From NCBI GenBank assembly GCA_028693645.1, contig JAQUUY010000002.1:1-64000 (forward strand): a DNA stretch of 64,000 bases, in the 5' to 3' direction. The position numbers and the translations under genes were made by a program. Positions 1-9,846 of this stretch are shown piece after piece; position 1 is the first letter of the stretch; the number at the start of each line of letters is the position of its first letter. Below the pieces are notes generated by a model. That model saw only the letters and a program-made list of their open reading frames with translations. It did no database searches and was not told where the DNA came from. Source of the stretch: Eubacteriales bacterium (GTDB lineage Bacteria > Bacillota > Clostridia > Peptostreptococcales > Anaerovoracaceae).

Positions 1-2
1 AT

Positions 3-200
3 AATGCAAAGAAGTATATCGAAGAAGGTAATTTCGGCGGCAAAGGCAGTGATGCACATCACGCAGCAGTCGTAGGAGATACCGTAGGCGATCCGTTCAA
101 AGATACCTCCGGTCCTTCCATCAATATTCTTCTCAAGTTGATGACCATCGTTGCGGTTGTTTTCGGTCCCGTCTTCCTTGCATTCGGCGGATTGATGTAA
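3..200 (+). CDS. hppA: Membrane-bound pyrophosphatase, C-terminal fragment
   Basis: This is the last 65 residues of a membrane H+/Na+-translocating pyrophosphatase, cut by the left edge of the window. The enzyme hydrolyses pyrophosphate and pumps cations across the cytoplasmic membrane. The fragment carries the family's conserved C-terminal stretch ([20 protein letters not shown], then DTSGPSIN) followed by a last hydrophobic helix ending in FGGLM. Whether it is the Na+ or H+ type, and K+-dependent or not, needs the missing part. A rho-independent terminator follows 36 bases after the stop. The enzyme fits the Na+-centred energetics seen elsewhere in the window. Confidence 0.93.
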   Translation, partial: NAKKYIEEGNFGGKGSDAHHAAVVGDTVGDPFKDTSGPSINILLKLMTIVAVVFGPVFLAFGGLM

Positions 201-235
201 GAACAAACTGCACAAAAATATAACTACAAATTCTA

Positions 236-268
236 AAAGGCGGCCTCGTAAAGAGGCCGCCTTTCTTT
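236..268 (+). terminator. Rho-independent terminator of hppA
   Basis: A 12-bp perfect stem (AAAGGCGGCCTC, 236-247, with GAGGCCGCCTTT, 253-264) and a 5-base loop are followed by a short T-rich tail. It lies just after the hppA stop codon. Confidence 0.9.
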
Positions 269-559
269 GCGCTAAACTCGTTCCTTCTCTTTTTAAACAG
301 TACAAATTGCAGATTTGTGATTTCCTTGCATGGCTTCACCAACTATTTGCTGCGCAAGCAGGGTGAGTTGACAACAGTTCCGACGGTAAAGTTATCTAAA
401 ATCAAGCCTAGCGAACACAAAAAGTATAACTTTCTGAAGGCGAAAAAAATAGAATTCTTTTGACAAAACTGAAACCCACTTATTCCAACCTTCCTGACTT
501 CGCTTTTTCGCTCAAGCTTTTACTGCTCTTCGGGAAATTATCTAAAAGCACTATTCAAA

Positions 560-599
560 AGGAAAAAAGGTATAACATTTTGGCAAAAGTTATACCTTT
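560..599 (-). terminator. Terminator-like hairpin with T-run (minus strand)
   Basis: AAAGGTATAAC and GTTATACCTTT pair over 11 bp. Inside them TTTT and AAAA pair across a 3-base loop with one unpaired A. On the minus strand the hairpin is followed by TTTTTT. It would stop a minus-strand transcript crossing the gene-free stretch, possibly the putP message. Confidence 0.5.
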
Positions 600-798
600 G
601 GGTTGAAAATTATTGAAATTTAGATAACTTTGAAGCGAGAAAAAACACAGGCAGAAGACATTCGGATTGGAAACGTTTAAATTTCAATGTTTTCATCAAT
701 TCGCCCAAAAGCTTCGAAGGACGGGATTTGTGCAAGTTATCTAAAACCACCTTATATGAGGCCATTTTAGATAACTTTAAACAAAAGCTGGATAACAA

Positions 799-888
799 AA
801 ACGCCAGTTCCCCTTCCCCATAGAAATCGTCCGAGTTCCACAAAATTTGAAGAACGAGAGATTCCAACGAAAATAGAAACTGGCGTTT
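799..888 (-). repeat. Inverted repeat AAACGCCAGTT, 68 bases apart
   Basis: Two perfect 11-base arms (799-809 and 878-888) flank 68 bases. Read on the minus strand the distal arm is followed by TTTTTG, 75 bases beyond the putP stop. It could be a large-loop terminator or the closing stem of a small RNA. Confidence 0.4.
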
Positions 889-962
889 AAATGAGCTTTA
901 CGCGAGTTATACATGGGCTAACGTTAGCTATGACGTGATCTGACGGCAGCCAAAATCAGAAC

Positions 963-2519
963 TTATCTAAAATTTCTTGCTTGCTCAAATTCCAGTTTGA
1001 TTTCTTCACTTGGTTCTTCTGTCATTAACGAAATAAACAGTATGAATACACAAGATACAACGAAGGCCGGGAACAACTCATAGATTCCGAATACTCCGCC
1101 CAAGGGTTTAAGAACAAGTTTCCAAAGGAAAACCATACCCGCACCGGAAAGCATTCCTGCAATCGCTCCGGCTCTGGTTGTTCTCTTCCAGAAAAGCGAA
1201 AACAACATGATCGGCCCAAAGGTCGCTCCAAAGCCCGCCCAAGCAAACGACACGACAGTAAAAATAACACTGTTTTCATCCATAGCGATGATCATGGCAC
1301 ATACCGCAATTACGACCAAGGTAATTCGAGAGACGTGCAGTACCGTCCTGTCAGTGGCTTCTTTTCTCATGATACCCTGATAGATACATTTTGAGAATGC
1401 ACCGGCCGCAATGAGGAGATAAGAATCCGAAGAGCTTATCGTAGCAGCAAGGATACCGGCCATAACAAGGCCTGCAACAAGAGGAGCGAAGAAATTAGTT
1501 GAAAGCAAAATGAAAATGCCTTCCGCTCCTCCCTGCGTTCCAAATGCAGTCGGGTAAAGAGCTCTGCCTATGATTCCAATCGAAATCGCAGCACAGAGAG
1601 AAATGCCACACCAAATCACAGCGATACGTCTTGATAGTTTCAATTCGCTTGGATTTTTGATTGCCATAAATTTCATCAAGACCTGGGGCATTCCAAAATA
1701 ACCAAGGCCCCAAGACATGGTTGATACAATCGTAAGCCCGACATAAGGCGAAGCTTCAGCAAAAAGCGGATCACCAAATTCACTGACCTGCTGTATTCCA
1801 TCAACCATTTTCGGATTGGCGATTCCAAAGAAATCAAGGAAACCGGGGATTTGTTGGACGTTTGCGATGACCGCATCGATTCCTCCGGCAGTTGTCACTC
1901 CGACAAATAAAACTGCTACGAGAGAGAAAAACATGATAATTCCTTGCATGAAATCCGATGCGCTTTCTGCAAGAAAGCCTCCGATGAAAGTATACCCGAT
2001 GACAAAGAGTGCTCCTGCAATCATCATGTATTGATACTTAATATCAAACAAGGTGCTAAACAGTTTCCCCACCGTTACGAAACAGCTTGCTGCATAAACC
2101 GTAAAGAACACGAGAATAAACAGGGCTGCAATTGTCATCAAAACTTTTTTGTTTTCTTTAAAGCGATTGCTGAAAAAATCCGGAATCGTAATAGAGTCGT
2201 TCGCGATTACGGTATAACCACGTAGTCTTCTTGATACAAACAACCAATTTAAATAGGTTCCAATCAAAAGACCGATTCCTGTCCATATTGCGTCGCTCAA
2301 GCCATACCAATAGGCAACACCCGGAAGTCCCATAAGCAACCATCCGCTCATATCGGAAGCTTCTGCTCCCATCGCCGTGACCCAAGGCCCAAGCGTTCTT
2401 CCTCCAATGAGATAATTCTCACTGCTTTCATTTGCGCGTCTTGCATAATGCAATCCAATCCCAACGACAACTGCGATGTAGCAGGACATTGAGATTAGAA
2501 TTTGTGCTTTATCAGGCAT
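963..2519 (-). CDS. putP: Sodium/proline symporter
   Basis: This 518-residue sodium:solute symporter (SSS family) closely resembles PutP, which imports proline with Na+ across the cytoplasmic membrane. The N-terminal helix, the ENYLIGGRTLGPW motif after it, the ASDMSGWLLMGLPG stretch and about 12-13 hydrophobic segments are as expected, and the length is normal for PutP. The start is an ATG preceded by AAAGGAG at good spacing. The gene stands alone: the kinase gene upstream ends in its own hairpin, and a repeat-rich gene-free region lies downstream. Proline specificity is inferred from overall likeness. Confidence 0.9.
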   Translation of the reverse strand: MPDKAQILISMSCYIAVVVGIGLHYARRANESSENYLIGGRTLGPWVTAMGAEASDMSGWLLMGLPGVAYWYGLSDAIWTGIGLLIGTYLNWLFVSRRLRGYTVIANDSITIPDFFSNRFKENKKVLMTIAALFILVFFTVYAASCFVTVGKLFSTLFDIKYQYMMIAGALFVIGYTFIGGFLAESASDFMQGIIMFFSLVAVLFVGVTTAGGIDAVIANVQQIPGFLDFFGIANPKMVDGIQQVSEFGDPLFAEASPYVGLTIVSTMSWGLGYFGMPQVLMKFMAIKNPSELKLSRRIAVIWCGISLCAAISIGIIGRALYPTAFGTQGGAEGIFILLSTNFFAPLVAGLVMAGILAATISSSDSYLLIAAGAFSKCIYQGIMRKEATDRTVLHVSRITLVVIAVCAMIIAMDENSVIFTVVSFAWAGFGATFGPIMLFSLFWKRTTRAGAIAGMLSGAGMVFLWKLVLKPLGGVFGIYELFPAFVVSCVFILFISLMTEEPSEEIKLEFEQARNFR

Positions 2520-2574
2520 TATTTTTGCTCCTTTTCTTTATTGAATGTCGTTATACTAATATTGCTTACACAAA

Positions 2575-2604
2575 ACAGAGGATACCATAAAACGGTTCCT
2601 CTGT
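2575..2604 (-). terminator. Probable terminator after the hybrid kinase gene
   Basis: ACAGAGGA (2575-2582) pairs with TCCTCTGT (2597-2604), and an inner ACC/GGT pair extends the stem. On the minus strand TTTTG follows. It lies 30 bases after the kinase stop codon. Confidence 0.65.
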
Positions 2605-2634
2605 AAACCTTAGAATCCATGAATTGAGGCTGGC

Positions 2635-5600
2635 TCAGATTTTCTTTTCTCGTTCTTTCCATTCCCGAAGAGCGTTTAGTGCATCGGAAAAATCAAAATT
2701 CACAATATGCTTTTCCAGTAGTTCCGCAGTGCTTCCAAGGAAGGGCCCAAGGATTTTTTTTGAATCCTCAAACGCATCAATAACTGCCGTATCCTTATTC
2801 CTTAACATAAGTTCTATCTCTTTAAGTAAATCCTTGGCTTCCGCCGAATCCTTGTCAGACAGAAGATTGTTTAGGATAAAAGTTTCTACTTGCGGCAAGT
2901 TTTCATTTAAGTCGCTTATTAACCGGGTCAATTCTTGTGATAACACTTCAAGACTGTTTCTCAGCTGTTCGGGATCGTGCTCTGCTGCGCTGAACTTTTC
3001 GATTTCCGTTGCAAGAGAATGAATCCTTTCTGCACCGAGATTACCGGCAACTCCTTTCAAGGAGTGCACGGCCGCACGTAATCCCTTCTCGTCACTTCTT
3101 TCCAAGCAATCTGTAATCGTCTTGGCATCACTGTCATGACCTTCTGCAAAAAGTCTCAGCAACTTCAGATAAGCAACCGAATCTCCCTGCAAAATACGTA
3201 ATCCCGCATTGACATCGAGGCCTGCGATTTTTTTCAGGTCAGCCACTGCTTCAGGCAAAACACCAGGTTCATTGCTATCAATCGTCTCTTTCTTCTCGGA
3301 AACCTGCGGGACTTTTGATTCATGCAGTTTTTTCTTTGGAGCGACCCACTTTACAATTGCACGAAATAATTCCTCCGGTTCAACCGGCTTTGGCAAGTGG
3401 TCGTTCATGCCCGCCTCAATCCAGCGTCTTCTGTCTTCTTCAAAAGCACTTGCGGTCATAGCCAAAATCGGCACGGTCTGGCCAACGGGGTTCTTTCGTA
3501 TCTCCGTCGTTGCCGTTATGCCATCCATCACCGGCATTTGTATATCCATCAGTATCAAGTCGTAACGAACGGATTCTATGATAGCTACCGCTTCTTTTCC
3601 GTTGTCAACAACGCTAACAATCATTCCCACAGACTCAAGCAGCTGACAAGTCACTTCTTGGTTGATTGCATTGTCTTCCACAAGAAGCACCATAGCTCCT
3701 TTTCGAATGCTCAGTTGTTCCTCAAGTCCCTTTGAATCGATTGCCGGTAGCATACCCGGTATTTCGAGCAATAATTCCGCCAACACATCAAAGAGCGAAG
3801 ATGGCGTCACCGGTTTAGACAATATATGTGCGATACCTGCTCGTTCCAACTCTTCCTTGGCAAGCTGATCTCCGTAAGCCGTAATCATCAACATAAGTGG
3901 TTGGCTTAATAAATCGAGTGAATGCATCATTAAGGCGGTATCAACACCGTCCATATCAGGCATTTTGAAATCCAGCAATATGATTCTATAAGGATCCCCT
4001 ATTTTATCGGCTTCAGCAACTTGTTCAAGACCCGCTTTTCCGGTTTCAGCTATTTCAGGGCGAAACCTTATATCCGAGAGCATTTCAAACAATATCGTAC
4101 TGTCCTCTTTTGAATCATCAATAATCAAAACTCTCATTCCCGCGAAGGATTTAAGATGAGCTGCATTCTGTGGAAGAAGACCCGAAATACCGAACGGGAT
4201 TTCAACGAAGAACACACTACCCTTTCCTTCTTCACTTTCGGCACCAATTGTGCCTCCCATCAGTTCCGCCAAGCGCTTGCTGATGGAAAGACCGAGCCCT
4301 GTGCCCCCAAAGCGTCTGGTCGTCGATTCATCTGCCTGTTCAAAATCATTGAATAAGCGATCAATTTTTTCTTTTGCAATACCAATCCCTGTATCACTGA
4401 CCTCAAAGCGAAGCATGACCTGGTTGTCCGTTTCACTCAACACACGTGCTGTCAGGGTGATTCCACCGCGTTCTGTAAACTTCGCCGCATTTCCAATCAA
4501 ATTTAAGAGGATTTGACCAAAACGAATTCCATCGCCGCGAAGCATCAATGGAATATGATCGAGATCAACACGCAAGAATAGTTTTTTTGCTGCAATATCA
4601 TCATCCATTATACTGCAGAGCTGATCAATCACTCTCGCGGGTTCAAAATCATTGATATTCAATGCAAGTTTACTTGCCTTAATTTTAGAAAGATCAAGGA
4701 TATCATTTATGATGCTGAGCAGATGTCTTGCGGCACCCGCAAGCTTATCAATCTGTTCCGTTTGGCGACGGCTCAGCGGATCCCTTTTAATTAAATGGGC
4801 ATAACCGATGATTGCATTGATGGGCGTTCTGATTTCGTGGCTCATATTGGAGAGGAACGCACTTTTCGCTTGATTCGCAGCTTCTGCCGTTTCTTTGGCA
4901 AGTTCAAGTTCTAAGGTTCTTGAAACGACCATGTCTTCAAGATTTAAGCGATAATCATCTAACTGCTGAGTAATATGGACTTTTTCGGTGATGTCCTGCA
5001 CGGTTCCAAGCCCAACAAGGGGATTCCCTTCGCTGTCAAATTCAAATTCCGCTTTTTCTTCTACCCAAACAATTTCGCCCTTTGAAAGGAGTCTGTAACT
5101 GATATTAAATTCCTCTCCCCTTAATGCCCCATACCAAGCTCTTCCTACCATGTCACTGTCTTCCGAATACACACAAGCCATATAACTTTCGATGCTTTGC
5201 GGAAGGCCTTTTTTGATTCCAAAAATACGGTACACTTCATCGGACCAAATGAATTCATTTTTTCGGATATCAAGATACCAGTGTCCGGTTTTGGAAACAG
5301 ATTGCGCTCGCTTTAAGAAATATTCGCTGCGCTGCAATTCTTCGGCAACTTTGATGCGATCCTTTGTAATAAAGGACATACCAAAATAGTTCGCAACCTG
5401 ACAAAAGAAAGAGATCTCGTCGCTTTCCCAATGGCGTTCACTTTTTCGATAGGAAAAAGAAATCACTCCTCTGTTTCGGCCCGCGGATTCAAGTTTGCAA
5501 AGAAGCAAGGATTTTAAACCCGCAGGTCTCAACTCCTTTTCTTCGAAATCCCGTAGATGAATCTCCTTAATTGATTTTTTCACTATAATGTAGCGGTTGT

Positions 5601-6648
5601 TCTTAATTTGCCAAAATAGCTGTTGGTTTTCTTCCTCCCGCATACTCTGCCCCAAAACATGGATATTTTCGGTGGAATCAAATAAGTCGATACAATCTAA
5701 AACAGTTTGCTCTTCGTTATAGAGCCAAACGGAAACGCGTTCGATATCAACGGCCTTTCCAATCAGTTCTGTTACCGCTACCGCAAATGCATGGATATCG
5801 CCATTGATTCTCGATTCCATTTCCGTGATCTGTCTTATCACATCATTATGGACGCGCAAACGATCCGTTAATGCTTGTTTGTTGATTTCGGTCTGTTTTC
5901 GATCTGTAATGTCACGCACGACGGCAATGATATTGTCCTCAGAAGGTACTCTGCTCATTCTCGTTTCAAAATAGCGTGTCTCCCCTTCTGCTTTAAGGCT
6001 ATATTCATAAATCGTAATTTCGTCCTTTTTCAAGTCCGCGATTGCATCTGCAAATTTTTCTGTGCTTTCTTTCGGAAGAACCTCAAAAATTGTTTTCCCA
6101 AGGAAAAATTCAGGAGGTACATGCAACAATTTTTCCTCTTTTGCTTCATATTCGAGGATTTTTCCCTTTGGATCAAGCACAAAAAAAAGATCCGGCAACA
6201 CTTTGAACAGGGATCGGAGAAGAACTCCGCGCCTGTTTGCATAGGTTTCCGTCTTTTTTTGCGCCGTGATGTCTTGGAGCGTTCCTTCAATCCGTATCGT
6301 TTTTCCGTTTTCTTGGATTGGAGTTCCAATCGCTTGCAACCACTTGCTTTTATGATTAGAAGTTTCACGTTCTATTTCAATGGAATAACACGTACCTTTT
6401 TCGATTGCCTCTGCGAAGGTTTTCTCAAAAAGAGCGGATGACTCCGGCGTAAGACCCTTGCGAATCTCATCTAAAGAAATCACGTCACCAACAGGAAGGT
6501 CATGGAGTTCGAACATTTCATCGCTCCATTCCCCTTCCATGCTATCGAGATGAATAACCCAGCCCCCCACCTTTGCGGTCCGGCAAGCCATAGCCAGCAA
6601 GCGGTTTTCTTTCTTTAAATCTGAAACGCTTTTCTTTTCCTCGTTCAA
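2635..6648 (-). CDS. Multi-PAS/GAF hybrid sensor histidine kinase with two receivers and an HPt domain
   Basis: This very large (1337 aa) kinase has no clear membrane segments, so it is probably a cytoplasmic sensor. Domains in order: PAS at about 20-130 and 145-260, GAF-like at about 290-430, PAS at about 440-560, HisKA with phospho-His 604 (SHEIRTP), HATPase ending in [11 protein letters not shown], a receiver with Asp 893, a second receiver with Asp 1035, and a C-terminal HPt domain with His 1195 (HSLKG). A complete internal phosphorelay is therefore encoded. The chosen start is TTG at 6648, because GAAGG lies 7 bases upstream; a TTG nine codons earlier (6675) has no ribosome site. It follows the response-regulator/HD-GYP gene by about 54 bases, so the two are probably co-transcribed and may form one signalling unit acting on cyclic-di-GMP. 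The ligand is unknown. Confidence 0.9.
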   Translation of the reverse strand: MNEEKKSVSDLKKENRLLAMACRTAKVGGWVIHLDSMEGEWSDEMFELHDLPVGDVISLDEIRKGLTPESSALFEKTFAEAIEKGTCYSIEIERETSNHKSKWLQAIGTPIQENGKTIRIEGTLQDITAQKKTETYANRRGVLLRSLFKVLPDLFFVLDPKGKILEYEAKEEKLLHVPPEFFLGKTIFEVLPKESTEKFADAIADLKKDEITIYEYSLKAEGETRYFETRMSRVPSEDNIIAVVRDITDRKQTEINKQALTDRLRVHNDVIRQITEMESRINGDIHAFAVAVTELIGKAVDIERVSVWLYNEEQTVLDCIDLFDSTENIHVLGQSMREEENQQLFWQIKNNRYIIVKKSIKEIHLRDFEEKELRPAGLKSLLLCKLESAGRNRGVISFSYRKSERHWESDEISFFCQVANYFGMSFITKDRIKVAEELQRSEYFLKRAQSVSKTGHWYLDIRKNEFIWSDEVYRIFGIKKGLPQSIESYMACVYSEDSDMVGRAWYGALRGEEFNISYRLLSKGEIVWVEEKAEFEFDSEGNPLVGLGTVQDITEKVHITQQLDDYRLNLEDMVVSRTLELELAKETAEAANQAKSAFLSNMSHEIRTPINAIIGYAHLIKRDPLSRRQTEQIDKLAGAARHLLSIINDILDLSKIKASKLALNINDFEPARVIDQLCSIMDDDIAAKKLFLRVDLDHIPLMLRGDGIRFGQILLNLIGNAAKFTERGGITLTARVLSETDNQVMLRFEVSDTGIGIAKEKIDRLFNDFEQADESTTRRFGGTGLGLSISKRLAELMGGTIGAESEEGKGSVFFVEIPFGISGLLPQNAAHLKSFAGMRVLIIDDSKEDSTILFEMLSDIRFRPEIAETGKAGLEQVAEADKIGDPYRIILLDFKMPDMDGVDTALMMHSLDLLSQPLMLMITAYGDQLAKEELERAGIAHILSKPVTPSSLFDVLAELLLEIPGMLPAIDSKGLEEQLSIRKGAMVLLVEDNAINQEVTCQLLESVGMIVSVVDNGKEAVAIIESVRYDLILMDIQMPVMDGITATTEIRKNPVGQTVPILAMTASAFEEDRRRWIEAGMNDHLPKPVEPEELFRAIVKWVAPKKKLHESKVPQVSEKKETIDSNEPGVLPEAVADLKKIAGLDVNAGLRILQGDSVAYLKLLRLFAEGHDSDAKTITDCLERSDEKGLRAAVHSLKGVAGNLGAERIHSLATEIEKFSAAEHDPEQLRNSLEVLSQELTRLISDLNENLPQVETFILNNLLSDKDSAEAKDLLKEIELMLRNKDTAVIDAFEDSKKILGPFLGSTAELLEKHIVNFDFSDALNALREWKEREKKI

Positions 6649-6702
6649 CGCTCTACCTTCTTTCTTTCTGTTCAAAGCAGATTTATGTCATAGCGTCCGT
6701 CT

Positions 6703-7863
6703 TTAAGTAAGCCTCGCCGTGGAAAGGGAAAGTGGTACTTCCTCGACCGCATCGCCCATAATCAACAAAATTCGTTCAAAGGCACAGCGTTCATCTTCGA
6801 ATGCATCCACAATATCAGGATCAAAATGTAACCCCTTTTGAGAGAGGATATAATCGATTGCAGACTGAATGTTCCATGGTTTTTTATAGATTCGAACTCT
6901 TGTAAGGGCATCAAAAACATCTGCCAAGGCCATCAACCTCGCAGACAATGGTATTTCTGTGCCTTCGAGTCCATATGGATAACCGCTGCCATCCCATTTT
7001 TCATGGTGGTAAACTGCGATTAGCTCTGCTTCTTCGAGAAACGTTAACGACATCAGCTTCGTTTCACGGACCTTTCCCGCATTTGCCAAAATTGCTCGAT
7101 TGATGGCTTCGCGAATCGCATTTCCTCCGATTTGGCAGTGCTTTTTCATGATTTCAAATTCTTCTTCGGTCAAGGCGGAAGGTTTTAAGAGGATTCTGTC
7201 GGGAATCCCTATTTTTCCGACATCATGAAGCGGGGCGGCTTTCACAATGCTCATAAGATAAGTATCACTGAGCCTCCCGGCATATTTGGGGTTCAATTGC
7301 AATCTCCTGCCGAGAAGCTCAACATAGGCCTGTGTGCGCAGAATATGATCTCCGGTATCGAAATCCCTAGTTTCCGTCAAACCGCTGATAACGCTCATTG
7401 ATACATCTTGGACCAATTGATTTTCCTCAAAGCGTCGACTCACTTCTGCTTCTAACCAAGTGTTTTGATCTTTCAAAAAATCTCTTGCTTGTTTCAATTC
7501 GAGATGCACCCGTACACGTTCGACAACAATCGCCGGTCGAAAAGGTTTCGTAATATAATCAACAGCACCAAGATGAAAACCTTTTTCTTCATCAATAATG
7601 CTGTCAAGGGCAGTAATATATATTACAGGAATCTCTTTTGTTTTTGGATCTTGTCTGAGTTTGCTCAAAACCGCATAACCATCCATCCCCGGCATCACGA
7701 TGTCGAGAAGAATCAATTCGGGGCGTGGTTCAATGTTTACCGCACGAAGCGCATCCTCGCCGGATTTGCAAGCTCTGACATGAAAAAAAGCGCCTAAGGT
7801 TTTACTGAGGACCGATAGGTTAATCGGTTCATCATCGACAATCAGAATGACAGGCTTTTCCAT
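6703..7863 (-). CDS. Response regulator with HD-GYP cyclic-di-GMP phosphodiesterase domain
   Basis: The protein has 386 residues. An N-terminal receiver domain (phospho-acceptor Asp54 in LLDIVMPGMDG, conserved Lys in TKPF) is joined by a short coiled linker to an HD-GYP domain. The HD pair is at 213-214 (HDVGKIG) and HHEKWDGSGYP is at 286-296, so the metal-binding residues look intact. The family hydrolyses cyclic-di-GMP. The ATG start has AGAGGTG six bases upstream. The next gene on the same strand is the hybrid kinase with an HPt domain, the obvious candidate to phosphorylate this receiver. Confidence 0.92.
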   Translation of the reverse strand: MEKPVILIVDDEPINLSVLSKTLGAFFHVRACKSGEDALRAVNIEPRPELILLDIVMPGMDGYAVLSKLRQDPKTKEIPVIYITALDSIIDEEKGFHLGAVDYITKPFRPAIVVERVRVHLELKQARDFLKDQNTWLEAEVSRRFEENQLVQDVSMSVISGLTETRDFDTGDHILRTQAYVELLGRRLQLNPKYAGRLSDTYLMSIVKAAPLHDVGKIGIPDRILLKPSALTEEEFEIMKKHCQIGGNAIREAINRAILANAGKVRETKLMSLTFLEEAELIAVYHHEKWDGSGYPYGLEGTEIPLSARLMALADVFDALTRVRIYKKPWNIQSAIDYILSQKGLHFDPDIVDAFEDERCAFERILLIMGDAVEEVPLSLSTARLT

Positions 7864-8053
7864 TTACACACCTCTTACTTTATGAAACCACTGCCAATAT
7901 AAAAGAAGGCATCCTTTGTCGGAGATGCGCATATCCCTTCCTGCAAGTCGTTGTTATTAAGAAATATTACAAAATATTATTCCCGTTTTTATACTGTTTA
8001 AACGAGAAAGAGGTCTTGGATTTTTCCTTTTTTTTGAAACCCACAAAAATATT

Positions 8054-9085
8054 TTATTGTTTTCTGTTTCTGATTATCTTTAGTATCGGCTTTTCAATCA
8101 AGCCGTAGAGTCCTTCTGTAAAGACCTGATACGCTTTTGCAACAGGTGCCCGTGACAACAGCCAGACAGATGCGAGCGCCAACAGCGCAAGGACAATGTA
8201 GGTAGGGGCATTACTCGCATGAAATTGAGACATATCTTTGATCAAATAACGTATGATGATATGAAAAACGTAAACCGGCATGGTGTTTTGACCGATTTTT
8301 GTTAAAAAAGTCTTCTTTGATGGTAGCAGATTAATAAAGACAAAGATCCAAAGCAGCGCCAACACAGACAGGAAAATACGGACTGCGATTCCCTCAAGAT
8401 CAGAAAGGCCCGAAGACGCATACGAATATTTCATATACCAATTTGACAGATTCCATGGTCGGTAAAAAGAAAGTGCGGCAGTCGTAACGACAACTACTGC
8501 GAATACAATTCCTCCAATCCATTTAGGAATCTTGCGGATACGTTCAATGTGTTCTTTTTGGCAAAAGTACCCAAGCATAAAAAACGGAAGAAAGCCAAAG
8601 GTTCTCGCAAGGGACAAGCGCTCATCAAGAAAAGAAACACAGCCGGAAAGCAGCGATACAAAAACCGTGATTGGCAAGATCCACTTTATTTTCACCAAGG
8701 TCGCCAACGAGATACGATAATAAAATAAAGTCAGAAGAAACCAAAGAGCCATCGTCGGATTAAAAAGATCAAACGTAGCATTGCCGAAAACAAGACAACG
8801 TACAAAATACATAAGCGGCATCAACATAAGATAAGGAAACAATAAGGTTTTAAATGCGGTATCTCTGCATTTAATGACATTCTTTGAAAAAAAGCCGGAA
8901 GCAAAAAGAAAGCCCTGCATAATAAAAGAAAAGGATGCGATATACACAGCACCTTCAAAGGAATTCACATGAAAAATAGTGCCGACACGATAATAATGAG
9001 CCAGCACTACTGAAAAAACGAGAACCGCTTTCATGTTATCAAATAAATAGTCACGTTCCTTGGGAACGCAAAGTTGTTCTTGCAA
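8054..9085 (-). CDS. Acyltransferase family 3 membrane protein
   Basis: This 343-residue integral membrane protein has about ten hydrophobic helices and resembles acyltransferase family 3 (OafA/fucose 4-O-acetylase type). These proteins O-acetylate surface sugars or other extracellular polymers. The N-terminal region (RDYLFDNMKAVLVFSVVLAH) matches the usual opening of the family, with the conserved His at the end of the first helix. The start is TTG with GGGGAGA about seven bases upstream. No polysaccharide genes lie nearby, so the acceptor is unknown. Confidence 0.8.
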   Translation of the reverse strand: MQEQLCVPKERDYLFDNMKAVLVFSVVLAHYYRVGTIFHVNSFEGAVYIASFSFIMQGFLFASGFFSKNVIKCRDTAFKTLLFPYLMLMPLMYFVRCLVFGNATFDLFNPTMALWFLLTLFYYRISLATLVKIKWILPITVFVSLLSGCVSFLDERLSLARTFGFLPFFMLGYFCQKEHIERIRKIPKWIGGIVFAVVVVTTAALSFYRPWNLSNWYMKYSYASSGLSDLEGIAVRIFLSVLALLWIFVFINLLPSKKTFLTKIGQNTMPVYVFHIIIRYLIKDMSQFHASNAPTYIVLALLALASVWLLSRAPVAKAYQVFTEGLYGLIEKPILKIIRNRKQ

Positions 9086-9166
9086 ATGATCATCTCCCCT
9101 ATTGTCTATTTCTTGCTTTTAGTTTATCACAAGCATCTGTTTACAGTCAATCAGGGAGAATATCTC

Positions 9167-9490
9167 TTATCTTTCGCAGTTACAGCTGATATTTCCGGCT
9201 ATGATTTCTTTCCAATCGCCAATCACATCATGTGTCCAACAATCATCTGCGCCTGCCGCTTCTCTCATCGTAAGAGCAAAGATATAGGAAAGTTCCTCTA
9301 CCGTAGCGCCTGCATCCAGAGCCCCTTTAAAGTGTTTTAACACGCAGGGTTTGCTTCGTCCTTTGATGGAAAGGGCAAAGCAGATGAATTGAAATGTTTT
9401 TTCGTCAATCGGCATTTTTTCTTTATAAAGGGCATCGATTTCATCGAGTTTCGCGGTAAACTCAGGGAAAAATTCTTCAAGCATTCTCAT
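9167..9490 (-). CDS. AhpD/carboxymuconolactone decarboxylase-like small protein
   Basis: This 107-residue protein resembles the alkylhydroperoxidase AhpD / carboxymuconolactone decarboxylase fold. The segment GRSKPCVLKHFKGALDAGAT matches the CxxCxxxH active-site helix, except that the first cysteine is Ser46 while Cys49 and His53 are kept. That argues against classic AhpD disulfide peroxidase chemistry and leaves a single-thiol role possible. The gene starts three bases after the stop of a small thioredoxin-like gene, so the two are almost certainly co-translated and may work together in thiol redox. Confidence 0.75.
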   Translation of the reverse strand: MRMLEEFFPEFTAKLDEIDALYKEKMPIDEKTFQFICFALSIKGRSKPCVLKHFKGALDAGATVEELSYIFALTMREAAGADDCWTHDVIGDWKEIIAGNISCNCER

Positions 9491-9492
9491 TG

Positions 9493-9759
9493 TTACTTAC
9501 CTCCAAGTTTCTCTAAAAAAGGTTTGATTTCGGATGGTTTTAATAGTTTACCGGCAGAAACAGCCCGTCCGGAAACGACAAGCGCCGGTGTTACCATGAC
9601 ACCGTAGGCCGCAATCTGTGCAAAATCCGTGACGTGCTCAATTTCAAGATCAAGACCAAGTTCTTTCATCGCCAGTTTTGTATTCTCTTCTAATTCGTTG
9701 CATTTTTTACAGCCTGATCCGAGGACTTTAATTACTGCTTCTGTTTTTTTTTCTTCCAT
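9493..9759 (-). CDS. Small thioredoxin-like redox-active disulfide protein
   Basis: This 88-residue protein has a CKKC active site near the N terminus (GSGCKKC) and the cis-proline TPAL motif of thioredoxin folds. It belongs to the 'small redox-active disulfide protein' group, whose members often accompany ArsP-type permeases or peroxiredoxin-like genes. The ATG at 9759 is preferred over a longer frame because AAAGGAG lies nine bases upstream. It overlaps no neighbour and leads directly into the AhpD-like gene. A similar group of permease genes lies elsewhere in the window (48.8 kb) but is not linked to this pair. Confidence 0.85.
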   Translation of the reverse strand: MEEKKTEAVIKVLGSGCKKCNELEENTKLAMKELGLDLEIEHVTDFAQIAAYGVMVTPALVVSGRAVSAGKLLKPSEIKPFLEKLGGK

Positions 9760-9846
9760 AATGATTAACTCCTTTGCAGAAATAAACAAGCTTTCGACAT
9801 ATTGATGTTTGTCTATATGATAACTGCTGTCAGAATTACTTGTCAA

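Larger units (their letters stand above)
269..962. other. Gene-free stretch with repeated TTATCTAAA motifs and inverted repeats
   Basis: No convincing gene is seen in this ~690-base stretch. The 9-mer TTATCTAAA occurs directly at 392, 538, 737 and 963 and inverted at 619 and 766. The copies at 734-746 and 765-777 form a 13-bp perfect inverted repeat around an 18-base loop. Further inverted repeats are AAAGGTATAAC (566-576 with 589-599) and AAACGCCAGTT (799-809 with 878-888). On the minus strand the first is followed by a T-run and the second by TTTTTG, so one or both may end transcripts coming from putP. An 85-codon open frame on the minus strand here (610-867) has no recognisable relatives and is probably not a gene. 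Confidence 0.5.

Noticed and set aside
610-867. An 85-codon minus-strand frame in the gene-free stretch
   Set aside because: No family, no clear ribosome site, and it runs through the inverted repeats; kept only as a note in the intergenic entry.
9331-9372. CACGCAGGGTTTGC resembling part of a cyclic-di-GMP riboswitch
   Set aside because: It lies inside the AhpD-like coding region, encoding the active-site helix, and lacks the rest of the motif.
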